Source: Leuconostoc suionicum (GTDB lineage Bacteria; Bacillota; Bacilli; Lactobacillales; Lactobacillaceae). From it: a stretch of DNA of 64,000 nucleotides. Position 1 is the first letter of the stretch, and each line of letters begins with the position of its first letter. The DNA lies in the NCBI RefSeq assembly GCF_001891125.1, contig NZ_CP015247.1:1-64000 (forward strand). Reading direction: 5' to 3'. Under the pieces are notes generated by a model. It made no database searches. It saw only the letters and a program-made list of their open reading frames with translations, and was not told where the DNA came from. This document shows, piece after piece, positions 32,038 to 39,656 of this stretch. Both the position numbers and the translations under genes were made by a program.

Positions 32038-32062
32038 CCCGCAAGTAATTGCGGGTTTTCGT
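32038..32062 (+). terminator. Orphan intrinsic terminator
   Basis: CCCGCA (32038-32043) pairs with TGCGGG (32050-32055), followed by TTTTCGTT. No gene on the plus strand leads into it; the preceding gene is on the other strand. A short untranslated RNA starting within 31960-32030 is possible. The preceding sequence contains CTCCC and CTCC motifs able to pair with Shine-Dalgarno sequences. Confidence 0.55.
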
Positions 32063-32132
32063 TGGTTATAGGTTAAATTTTTATCCTAATTTGATATAGA
32101 AAGGGTAAAATAGAATAACAGGGGAATAAATT

Positions 32133-32567
32133 ATGCCTAAAAAATATCGAACACCACCGTTTTTAACACCATCAGCTATTGTTTCCTTAATTGTTGCTAT
32201 CAGTGCTGCAAATTTAGCAGTAAACGTTGCAACTGGTACAAGTGAAGGTGGAAAAGTATCATCAAGTGCTAGTAGTGTCGTGAGCACTTCGATGATAACA
32301 AGTAGCACAACAAGTAGTGATGATAAATCAAGTAGTTCATCAACGTCGAGCAGCGATGACGAGTCAAGTTCAACATCGAATGATACGTCAGCAGAGAATA
32401 CATCATCATCGGATGTTACAACTTCGGCCGCAGATACGACAACCTCAAGTGCTGTTACATCATCATCTGGTACGTCTTCTTCGGCGACGTCGTCAAGTGA
32501 TACTAATGCAACATCAAGTTCATCAAACGCAACACCTACAACAAGTAGTTCGGAGGATACCCAATAA
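32133..32567 (+). CDS. Ser/Thr-rich membrane-anchored protein
   Basis: The 144-residue product begins with a basic stretch (MPKKYRTPP) and one hydrophobic segment (about residues 12-36), then becomes a low-complexity tail in which 68 of the last 105 residues are Ser or Thr, interspersed with Asp, Ala, Asn and Glu. With a positive N-terminus, the tail should lie outside the membrane. No LPXTG motif or folded domain is visible. Such tails are typical targets of O-glycosylation. The gene is preceded by GGGGAA and overlaps the next gene by one base, so it works with the two-TM protein downstream. I do not recognise a named family. Confidence 0.8.
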   Translation: MPKKYRTPPFLTPSAIVSLIVAISAANLAVNVATGTSEGGKVSSSASSVVSTSMITSSTTSSDDKSSSSSTSSSDDESSSTSNDTSAENTSSSDVTTSAADTTTSSAVTSSSGTSSSATSSSDTNATSSSSNATPTTSSSEDTQ

Positions 32568-33358
32568 TGCTGACAGTTCTTGATTTAATTAATCATTATC
32601 TCGGATATTTTACGACAAATTCAAAAACCAAGGGGCGCATATATACTGTTGTTGGCGCCGGGGGTGTCTGGTACCTACTTTATTTAGCCTATCGTTTTTT
32701 TGTGAATGGTCGTTGGTTGCGTGGTGCATTAATTGCTGCAGTATTTTTACTATTACTTTACTTCGTCATTTTGAATGTAGTATATTATTTTACGAAGCGT
32801 ACGAGTAAGTGGGATATTTCACCTAGAATTGAGAAATTATTAGGGGGACCGCGTGAGGAAAAGAGTGAACGTGAATCGGAGACGGTTATCATGCCGGCTA
32901 ATGGACTATACAGTCGACAGAATGTTATGTTAGGAACAGTGGTAAGCGACGCGCAGCAACAGGCCAATATAGACACGCTTGCATTAGAGATGCGACAACT
33001 TGATTTAATAGCAAATGACTATGGGCATCTTGGTGAACAAGCGCAGCGACAGATTATTGCGCAACAAGGAGTAATTTACGCCAATCACCCAGGGACTTTG
33101 TTACCTTATTTTGCAATGCGTGAAAATAATGGTACGCTACAAATATTCGGGGGTATTAACCAATTACAAGCTCGAGAATTAGGTAATGTTTCTATGGTTG
33201 GCCTAACCCCTACGTCTCAAGCATTGACTAATTATCGCTTGGCAATAGCCTCAGTAGTCCTTATAGGAGGACCAAGTCATTTAGCGACGCGGAGTGAGTT
33301 AGTTGATGATGTGCAGCCCTACAAAATAAAAATAGAAATAGCCTATGATCATATATAA
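32567..33358 (+). CDS. Two-TM protein, Lactobacillales DUF6681-like
   Basis: This 263-residue protein has two membrane segments (about residues 26-46 and 51-73), then a cytoplasmic or surface domain with no motif I can name. It looks like a family of unknown function found in Lactobacillaceae (DUF6681, from memory and not checked). The soluble part contains an alpha-helical segment (ANIDTLALEMRQLDLIANDYG, residues ~129-149) and a mainly beta region with IYANHPGTLLPYFAMRENNG. Its start codon overlaps the stop of the Ser/Thr-rich gene (TAATG) with CGGAGGA ahead, so the two are translationally coupled. Confidence 0.7.
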   Translation: MLTVLDLINHYLGYFTTNSKTKGRIYTVVGAGGVWYLLYLAYRFFVNGRWLRGALIAAVFLLLLYFVILNVVYYFTKRTSKWDISPRIEKLLGGPREEKSERESETVIMPANGLYSRQNVMLGTVVSDAQQQANIDTLALEMRQLDLIANDYGHLGEQAQRQIIAQQGVIYANHPGTLLPYFAMRENNGTLQIFGGINQLQARELGNVSMVGLTPTSQALTNYRLAIASVVLIGGPSHLATRSELVDDVQPYKIKIEIAYDHI

Positions 33359-33372
33359 CTATACTATTGCAT

Positions 33373-33408
33373 AAAAAAAGAGCTAATAATTGATTATAGC
33401 TCTTTTTT
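33373..33408. terminator. Bidirectional terminator
   Basis: AAAAAAGAGCTA pairs with TAGCTCTTTTTT across an AT-rich loop that contains the GNAT stop codon. It serves the plus-strand membrane-protein pair and the minus-strand GNAT gene. Confidence 0.85.
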
Positions 33409-33834
33409 CATATGTATATGTTGTATTCCAGCTTCAAAAAAAGTTGCCCCAACCGCTGTAAAGCCAAGGGATTCATAAAAACCTCGGGCCTGAATTTGAG
33501 CACCAAGGACAAGGTTTTGAATACCATAAGATGGTGCTAGGGTTTCAATGTATTCCATAAGTTGTCTACCTAACCCCTGCCCACGAAGAGGAAATAATGT
33601 AGCGACACGTTGTATGTGCCAAGTATCATCTGATTCTGCTAATACCCGAGCAGTGGCTGCAAGTTTGTTATCCGCATAAATAACGATATGGATAGCATTC
33701 TCTTCAGCAGTTTGATCATTCAATTCATCTTTAATGTCAACCCCTTGCTCAACAATAAAAACTGCTTTACGTATTGCTAGGGCATCTTCGTGGATAGGTC
33801 CGAGGCCTTGTGCATGTTTAATCTGTATTTTCAT
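33394..33834 (-). CDS. GNAT-family N-acetyltransferase
   Basis: A 146-residue acetyltransferase of the ElaA/YjcF-like branch: RKAVFIVEQGVDIKDELN near the N-terminus, VQRVATLFPLRGQGLGRQLM containing the acetyl-CoA loop (R-G-Q-G-L-G), and the C-terminal ARGFYESLGFTAVG. The substrate is unknown. I start at ATG 33834 because the family begins with the MKIQIKHA strand. No Shine-Dalgarno sequence precedes it; instead TATAAT ends only six bases before ATG, placing the expected transcription start on the A of ATG, so the mRNA may be leaderless. Confidence 0.87.
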   Translation of the reverse strand: MKIQIKHAQGLGPIHEDALAIRKAVFIVEQGVDIKDELNDQTAEENAIHIVIYADNKLAATARVLAESDDTWHIQRVATLFPLRGQGLGRQLMEYIETLAPSYGIQNLVLGAQIQARGFYESLGFTAVGATFFEAGIQHIHMKKEL

Positions 33835-33840
33835 AGGATT

Positions 33841-33870
33841 ATTATAGCAAGTTAAGTGCAAAAAAAGCAA
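33841..33870 (-). promoter_or_regulatory. Promoter of GNAT gene (leaderless type)
   Basis: On the minus strand: TTGCTT (33865-33870), 18-bp spacer, TATAAT (33841-33846), then six bases to the ATG at 33834. Confidence 0.6.
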
Positions 33871-33928
33871 TGGAGACAACAGTGAGACGCTGGTTCAGCA
33901 GAAATTATAAACCTAAACCCTGTAAAGT

Positions 33929-33937
33929 TGGTATAAT
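33929..33937 (+). promoter_or_regulatory. Extended -10 promoter of LTA synthase gene
   Basis: TTGGTATAAT: TATAAT at 33932-33937 with TGG before it and no clear -35. It ends seven bases before ATG 33945. Confidence 0.55.
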
Positions 33938-33944
33938 GATAATT

Positions 33945-36134
33945 ATGAAAAAATATTTAAAAAATATTTGGCATGAAGCTTTGGCGCCAAAAAATTGGAT
34001 TAAACAGTTAAATACTCGTAAAGGTTTTTTTACATGGACGGTTGTATTGTTCACGTTAAAGACCATTTTGGCATATGGTGCTGATTTCTATTGGTTACAT
34101 GTCTCCGATCCTTTGCAGATATTCTTGATGTTAATCAATCCAATTGGGTTTACGATAATTATCTTTAGTATCGCGTTATTTATTAAGCCCAAGCAATTAT
34201 ATTATGGTGCATTGATTTTACTTGATACTGCAATGACGGGTTTATTATATTTAAATGTCATTTATTTTCGTGAGTTTTCTGATTTTATGTCAGTTAACAC
34301 CATGTTGGGCTACAGTTCGGTTAATCAGGGTGGTAAAGCAGCTGGAGCGATTGTGTTTGGGATTCATGATGTGCTTTTCTGGATTGATATTATCATCCTA
34401 ATCGGCTTATTCTTAGCGCGAAAAATTCATTTTGATAGTCGTCCAATGGTACGGTTGCAACCATTTAAAATTTTAACCATCGGTGTATTTATTTTTATGG
34501 CAAATCTATTGCTGGCTGACTTGAATCGACCCCAATTACTGGTTCGGCAGTTCGATCGAGAGTACATGGTTAAATACCTTGGTATAGGACCGTTTACAAT
34601 TTATGATGCCATCAATACCTATCAAACTAGTCAAATCCGAAAAACAGCTACACCATCAGAATTGACAGCTGTGCAAAACTACATTAAGAAAAACTATGCT
34701 GCGATTAATCCTAAATTTTACGGAAAAGCTAAGGGAAAGAATGTAATCGTCATTCATCTGGAAAGCTTTCAACAAATGTCGATTGATCGAAAAATAAACG
34801 GGCAGGAAGTCACCCCATTTTTGAACAGCCTTTACCATAGTAAGTCAACCATTGCTTTTGATAACTTTTTCAATCAAGTAGGGCAGGGAAAAACGTCAGA
34901 TGCAGAAAATATGTTAGAGACGTCTACATTTGGTTTGCCACAGGGATCTTTATTTACTAAATTGGGTGATGATCAGACTTTCCAAGCGATGCCAGCAATT
35001 TTGAACCAACGGGCAGGCTATTCCAGTGCAGTATTCCATGGTAATACGGGTTCATTTTGGAATCGTAGTACAGTTTATAAACGAATGGGTTATCAAAATT
35101 GGGTTTCAGGTGATTATTTTGATATTACTGGAAAAAAAGCAACTTCTTGGGGTCTGAAAGATAAGTTGTTATTCCATAATTCAATACCTTATTTGGAGCG
35201 ACTACAACAACCATTCTATGCTAAATATTTAACAGTAACTAATCACACACCATTTACTTTAGATAAACAAGATCAAGATCCTAATTTCCAAACGAGCAAT
35301 ACTGGATCAAAATTAGTTGATAATTATTTCATTACTAATCATTATCTTGATCAATCTGTGAAAGAATTTTTTGCTTATCTAAAAAAATCGGGGTTATATA
35401 AAAATACAGCTGTTGTTTTGTATGGTGATCACTATGGTATTTCAAACACAGATGCCTCTTATTTAGCTTCACTATTGGGAAAAGACTCTGACGATTGGAC
35501 TGATCTAGACAATGCAAACCTTCAGCGAGTACCATTAATTGTTCATATTCCGGGAATGAAAAACGGTTATGTTGACCATACTTATGGTGGTGAAATTGAT
35601 GTAGCCCCAACGATAGAACATTTATTGGGCATTAGTACGAAACGTTACATTCAATTCGGGCAAGATTTATTGAGTAAAAATCATAAGCAAATTGTCGCAT
35701 TTCGAAATAAAGACTGGATAACGCCCGAATATGCCAGTCTATCGGGAAGAATATGGAATACTAAGACAGGGCAGGAAATTGTAACTCCAGGTAAGTCATT
35801 GCAGGCCAAGGTTGATAAAATTCAGGCATATGTGAATAAAAAGTTATCCATGTCAGATAACTTAAACCAAAAAAACTTACTTAAATTCTATACACCTGAA
35901 GGATTCAAGACAGTCAAGGCTAATAGTTTTGACTATAGTAAAGAAGCAACCATTAAACGACTGAAGAAACAAAATAAAAAATTGGGAACAAAATCAACAA
36001 GTTTGTTTGCTCAGAATGGTAATAAGTCAACGTTGAGTGATTATATTACTGATGCACCAGAAATTGATGATGAGAAAACTGATACAACACGATTATTACC
36101 ACGAAATGCGGATGATTGGAGTAACGACGAATAA
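33945..36134 (+). CDS. Lipoteichoic acid synthase family (LtaS-type) sulfatase-fold protein
   Basis: LtaS enzymes polymerise glycerol-phosphate onto a glycolipid at the outer face of the membrane, using phosphatidylglycerol. The protein has five N-terminal membrane helices (about residues 25-205) and an extracellular sulfatase-like domain with VIVIHLESFQ (metal Glu), catalytic Thr317 in GQGKTSDAENM, HGNTGSFWNR and LYGDHYGIS (metal Asp-His). A Lys- and Asn-rich C-terminal tail of about 100 residues follows. ATG 33945 (729 residues) gives a normal N-terminus but has a promoter -10 just before it; GTG 33882, after GGAG, would add 21 residues. Start choice is therefore uncertain; function is not. 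Confidence 0.9.
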   Translation: MKKYLKNIWHEALAPKNWIKQLNTRKGFFTWTVVLFTLKTILAYGADFYWLHVSDPLQIFLMLINPIGFTIIIFSIALFIKPKQLYYGALILLDTAMTGLLYLNVIYFREFSDFMSVNTMLGYSSVNQGGKAAGAIVFGIHDVLFWIDIIILIGLFLARKIHFDSRPMVRLQPFKILTIGVFIFMANLLLADLNRPQLLVRQFDREYMVKYLGIGPFTIYDAINTYQTSQIRKTATPSELTAVQNYIKKNYAAINPKFYGKAKGKNVIVIHLESFQQMSIDRKINGQEVTPFLNSLYHSKSTIAFDNFFNQVGQGKTSDAENMLETSTFGLPQGSLFTKLGDDQTFQAMPAILNQRAGYSSAVFHGNTGSFWNRSTVYKRMGYQNWVSGDYFDITGKKATSWGLKDKLLFHNSIPYLERLQQPFYAKYLTVTNHTPFTLDKQDQDPNFQTSNTGSKLVDNYFITNHYLDQSVKEFFAYLKKSGLYKNTAVVLYGDHYGISNTDASYLASLLGKDSDDWTDLDNANLQRVPLIVHIPGMKNGYVDHTYGGEIDVAPTIEHLLGISTKRYIQFGQDLLSKNHKQIVAFRNKDWITPEYASLSGRIWNTKTGQEIVTPGKSLQAKVDKIQAYVNKKLSMSDNLNQKNLLKFYTPEGFKTVKANSFDYSKEATIKRLKKQNKKLGTKSTSLFAQNGNKSTLSDYITDAPEIDDEKTDTTRLLPRNADDWSNDE

Positions 36135-36186
36135 TTTTTAGAAATCAACCTGTCGTGATGACAGGAATATAAATTTGGAGTAATAT

Positions 36187-37248
36187 ATGGCAAAAATTTT
36201 AATTGTGCTCGAAAATATTGAACTCGGGGGAATGAAGCGAGCAACAACTGTCGTCGGCAATGCACTGGCAGCAAGACATGAAGTTACCTATTATAGTTTT
36301 TCTGATTTACCACCGTTTTATGAATTGTCAGCACCTTTAGTTGTTGCTTCACCCGCGCTACGTCTAACAAGTGATGCGCATCCATTTGAAAGATACGCCC
36401 AAGCTATCGAAAATTTTTCACTTTTAGCACAGCGCTATGATGTGGTTATTTTAGCAGGCGGACTACTATCCAGTTTTGCAGCTGTCTTGAAACCGAAGTT
36501 GCCACATACAAAACTGCTTGGGTGGATGCATAACAACATTACGACATATAGAGATCAATACTATGCAATGATGCGCGAGGAATTTATAGCCGGCTTACGT
36601 GTTTTAGATGCAGTAGTGGTACTAACTGATTTTGATTTAGGTGGTTTTAAAAAATACAATGACCATACGGTTAAAATTTGGAATCCTTTGACAATTGCAC
36701 CTAAAGGCCCTTCTAAATTGGAGAAACACATTATATCGTTTACGGCACGTATCGCTATTCAACACAAAGGAATTGATTTTGCCGTACAATTGGCCACCAA
36801 ACTACCGGATGATTGGCAATTAGCAATTGCCGGGGGTGGGATGCAGGAGGATATGGAAACCTTTGGGCAATTAATCAATGAGTATGGGGCGCATGAAAAA
36901 ATAATATATCGTGGTCCATTGAAAGATAATGAATTGCGTGACCATTATCGTAATTCAAGTTTATTTCTACAAACATCACGCTGGGAAGGATTACCGCTTG
37001 TTCTAGTTGAGGCTATGAGTTTTGGGTTGCCAATTATCGCTATGAGACAGACAGGTTCTGCAGAAGTATTAAATGAGGGTGAATTTGGGGTTTTGGTAGA
37101 GAACGGTGACATTGATGCTGCGGCTATAGCGATTCAACGGCTGATCAACAGTCGTCAGCAACAACTTGATTTAGCAGAAAAGTCCTTAAATCGTGTTCGT
37201 GATTTTCAAATCGAGCCCATTTTGAAGCAGTGGGAAACTTTATTTTAA
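36187..37248 (+). CDS. GT4 glycosyltransferase
   Basis: A 353-residue GT-B retaining glycosyltransferase: N-terminal LENIELGGMKRATTVVGNAL loop, HNN in WMHNNITTY, and C-terminal E-x7-E in WEGLPLVLVEAMSFGLPII followed by GSAEVLNEGEFGVLV. It is cytoplasmic with no membrane helix. It follows the LTA synthase gene by 52 bases, separated by a small CCTGTC/GACAGG hairpin, which suggests a role in glycolipid anchor or teichoic acid decoration. The exact sugar donor and acceptor cannot be read from sequence. Confidence 0.83.
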   Translation: MAKILIVLENIELGGMKRATTVVGNALAARHEVTYYSFSDLPPFYELSAPLVVASPALRLTSDAHPFERYAQAIENFSLLAQRYDVVILAGGLLSSFAAVLKPKLPHTKLLGWMHNNITTYRDQYYAMMREEFIAGLRVLDAVVVLTDFDLGGFKKYNDHTVKIWNPLTIAPKGPSKLEKHIISFTARIAIQHKGIDFAVQLATKLPDDWQLAIAGGGMQEDMETFGQLINEYGAHEKIIYRGPLKDNELRDHYRNSSLFLQTSRWEGLPLVLVEAMSFGLPIIAMRQTGSAEVLNEGEFGVLVENGDIDAAAIAIQRLINSRQQQLDLAEKSLNRVRDFQIEPILKQWETLF

Positions 37249-37266
37249 TTATCATACATATATTTG

Positions 37267-37294
37267 TTGACAAGCAACTTGACAACTATATAAT
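37267..37294 (+). promoter_or_regulatory. Promoter of MerR-family gene with repeated TTGACAA
   Basis: TTGACA (37267-37272), 16-bp spacer, TATAAT (37289-37294). A second TTGACAA begins at 37279, so TTGACAA occurs twice 12 bp apart inside the spacer region; it may be a binding repeat or an alternative -35 for a downstream -10. Confidence 0.7.
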
Positions 37295-37315
37295 ATTAAC
37301 TTAGAGGTCTAATTC

Positions 37316-37762
37316 ATGGACAATTGCAGCCCTAGTCACAAAAAAACAGCATTCGATAAGTTACAATTCGGGATTGGCGATCTTGCGCGGATGACAGGCG
37401 TGTCTACCCGACAACTACGTTATTGGGAAAAACAAGGTTACGTTAAGGCATTGGATCGCAATGATGAGCAAGAGTCCCGTTTGTACGGCTTTCGTGCATT
37501 CTTAAAGGTGAGCATTATTAAACAACACATTGATGATGGCGATACCTTACGTACAGCAGTGATCCATGCCGATGAACACATTGACAGTGCAATGATTACA
37601 AAGCATATTATGAAACAAGCATTTCAATTTCAGGGCCTAGAAGACTTCCAAGGCACTGTGGCTGTAAATATGGGTTACTTTGATGACGATGAGACACAAT
37701 TGCTATACGTATTTTTAGAGGATGGTAAAGCCAAGTATCGCGTTGTCGATAGTAAAAAATGA
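37316..37762 (+). CDS. MerR-family transcriptional regulator
   Basis: A 148-residue protein with an N-terminal winged helix of MerR type (FGIGDLARMTGVSTRQLRYWEKQGYV, positions about 18-43), in which RQLRYWEKQG is the family core. The dimerisation helix is short and a C-terminal part of about 60 residues (FQGTVAVNMGYFDDDETQLLYVFLEDGKAKYRVV) replaces any metal-binding Cys site, so it is not a metal sensor. Ligand and targets are unknown. It is transcribed alone between its own promoter and terminator. Confidence 0.85.
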   Translation: MDNCSPSHKKTAFDKLQFGIGDLARMTGVSTRQLRYWEKQGYVKALDRNDEQESRLYGFRAFLKVSIIKQHIDDGDTLRTAVIHADEHIDSAMITKHIMKQAFQFQGLEDFQGTVAVNMGYFDDDETQLLYVFLEDGKAKYRVVDSKK

Positions 37763-37788
37763 TTGTCAAACAGACAGTCATTTTTTAT
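37754..37788 (+). terminator. Terminator after MerR-family gene
   Basis: AAAAAATGATTGTC (37754-37767) pairs with GACAGTCATTTTTT (37773-37786), starting in the last codons. Confidence 0.87.
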
Positions 37789-37844
37789 TATGTATATTCG
37801 CATTTCTGTGTTGGGCAACTGAATGAAAATAGAGAACTAGATGT

Positions 37845-38738
37845 ATGAAAAAGTGGCAGTATAATTTTATAATAACATCCCAGAATTCTGGTCAAAGTGT
37901 TAAGGAACTGTTGATAAAATGGTACGTGCCACAAAGAATTCGTGGCGCTTTGCGAATCAAAAAACATTTTAGTGTGAATAATACTATTGTACCTACCAAC
38001 TATGAATTACGAACAGGGGATCAGTTGCAGCTTAATTTCGATGCAGATGACTTTCGTACCAGTGAATCAAACTATCTACCCAACCATCAGAAGTCGGTAA
38101 ATATCATTTTTGAAAATGAAGACTTGGTTGTTGTTGATAAACCTGCAGGTATGAAAATGCATCCGCATTCGCCAACGGAAACTGATACTTTGTTGAACTA
38201 TTTAGCAGGTGAGTTTATTCAGCGAGAGGTAAGCGATCAGCCTTATATGGTTCACAGGATAGATCGAGCAACTTCAGGTTTAGTAATTGTAGCAAAGAAC
38301 CCCGTCGTAGTACCAATTCTAGATAGAATGTTAGCAGATAAACAGATTACACGAACTTATGTGGCATGGGTTAGTGGCGTGGTGCAAGCTAATCATGGTA
38401 CAATCACAGCACCGATAGGAATTGACGCAAGCGATGATCGAAAACGTGCCGTTGACGGGAAAGAAGCCCAAGCAGCGGTGACACACTGGTGGCGAATGCA
38501 TACGGTGTTTTACAGTTCATTACTACGGGTGCAATTAAGTACAGGACGCATGCATCAAATTCGCGTGCATTTAGCTAGTATAGGACACCCTATTGTTGGG
38601 GATGAGCTATACGGTGGTGTACACAATGACCGTATGCTACTACATTCAGCATCCATAAAAATTACGTTACCGTTTGATAAGGGAGTAAGAATGATTACAG
38701 GACCACTCCCAATTGATTTTCCAAGACAGCTACGATAA
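37845..38738 (+). CDS. RluA-family pseudouridine synthase
   Basis: Members of this family convert specific uridines of 23S rRNA (or tRNA) to pseudouridine. The 297-residue protein has an S4-like N-terminal region (GALRIKKHFSVNNTIVP), the substrate loop NEDLVVVDKPAGMKMHPH, the catalytic Asp in MVHRIDRATSGLVIVAKN and the C-terminal TGRMHQIRVHLASIGHPIVGDELYG. It is closest to the RluD/YjbO-type group in Firmicutes; the exact target uridine is not certain. It has its own terminator. Confidence 0.9.
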   Translation: MKKWQYNFIITSQNSGQSVKELLIKWYVPQRIRGALRIKKHFSVNNTIVPTNYELRTGDQLQLNFDADDFRTSESNYLPNHQKSVNIIFENEDLVVVDKPAGMKMHPHSPTETDTLLNYLAGEFIQREVSDQPYMVHRIDRATSGLVIVAKNPVVVPILDRMLADKQITRTYVAWVSGVVQANHGTITAPIGIDASDDRKRAVDGKEAQAAVTHWWRMHTVFYSSLLRVQLSTGRMHQIRVHLASIGHPIVGDELYGGVHNDRMLLHSASIKITLPFDKGVRMITGPLPIDFPRQLR

Positions 38739-38745
38739 ACAATAC

Positions 38746-38782
38746 AAAAAGACGAACACTTGAATGAGTGTTCGTCTTTTTA
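38746..38782. terminator. Bidirectional terminator
   Basis: AAAAAGACGAACACT (38746-38760) pairs perfectly with 38766-38780 across a five-base loop; T-runs on both strands serve the RluA gene and the convergent channel gene. Confidence 0.92.
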
Positions 38783-38811
38783 TCTGACATCATTATTTGA
38801 CTAAGATGAAA

Positions 38812-39564
38812 TTATGCTTTTTTAGTTTCTTTAACTTCTTTTGGTGTACTTGCAACTTCTTCTTTTTTATCAAGGAAGTTAGCAGCAAATGCTGCCAAGG
38901 CACCACCAAGTAGGTCAGCAACAAGGTAAACCCATACGTGAGTAAGTGCTTTACCTTGAACAAAGATTGCAGGAGCTAAGGCACGTGCAGGGTTGAATGC
39001 ACCACCAGTAATTGGCAATACAACAACAACTAACACAGCTAACCAGATACCGATAATAAATGGTGCAGGTACGTTATTTAACTTAGTAACAATTGCAATT
39101 ACCAAAACGAACAAGAATGTTAATACAAGTTCAAATGCAAATGCATACCAACCTGAACCATCAGAGAAGTTTGTTTGTCCTAGACCAGCTAAGGTTACGA
39201 ATTGTTTCACAGTCATTGATTGACCAGACAAAGCAGTGGTTACAGTTGATGATTTCAGGTAAGCTGTTACACCGCCATAAACAGCAGCGGAAGCAACAAT
39301 AGCACCAAGCAATTGTGCAATCACATAGCCAATAAATGTTACCCATGGTAAACGCTTTTGAATAGCCATTGCCAATGAAACGGCAGGGTTAAAATGTCCA
39401 CCTGAGATATGACCAAAGGCATAGATGGCAACAGCTAATGAAAGACCGAATGCCAAACCGACAGTGATGGCCGATTGTGTTGTAGCTGCTGAATAAACAA
39501 CGCTACCAGTTCCAAAGAACACCAACATAAATGTTCCAAGGAATTCTGCGATATACTTACGCAT
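38812..39564 (-). CDS. MIP-family aquaporin/glycerol channel
   Basis: A 250-residue six-helix channel with both NPA boxes, GGHFNPAVSLA and GAFNPARALAP. The second box continues with Ala, not the Asp (NPARD) of glycerol facilitators, which favours water or small neutral solutes such as lactic acid or H2O2. A charged, Lys/Glu-rich tail ends the protein. A minus-strand TATAAT at 39607-39612 and AAGGAGA before ATG suggest its own promoter, although readthrough from the copper operon upstream on the same strand is possible. Confidence 0.9.
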   Translation of the reverse strand: MRKYIAEFLGTFMLVFFGTGSVVYSAATTQSAITVGLAFGLSLAVAIYAFGHISGGHFNPAVSLAMAIQKRLPWVTFIGYVIAQLLGAIVASAAVYGGVTAYLKSSTVTTALSGQSMTVKQFVTLAGLGQTNFSDGSGWYAFAFELVLTFLFVLVIAIVTKLNNVPAPFIIGIWLAVLVVVVLPITGGAFNPARALAPAIFVQGKALTHVWVYLVADLLGGALAAFAANFLDKKEEVASTPKEVKETKKA

Positions 39565-39656
39565 GAAATTTCTCCTTATATGTATGTAAAATTACCAACA
39601 CTTATTATTATACACTCTTAGATTAACTGGTTGTTAAATATTAAGGAAAGGTATAG

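Noticed and set aside
32240..32567. Ser codon repeats as a CRISPR-like or tandem repeat array
   Set aside because: The repetition follows Ser/Thr codons (AGT, TCA, ACA) in an open frame and has no regular unit.
32317..32583. 88-codon frame rich in His, Gln and Arg overlapping the Ser/Thr-rich gene
   Set aside because: It is the frame shadow of a low-complexity gene and has no ribosome site.
36149..36165. CCTGTC/GACAGG hairpin after the LTA synthase gene as a terminator
   Set aside because: The stem is only six pairs and no T-run follows; more likely the glycosyltransferase gene is read through.
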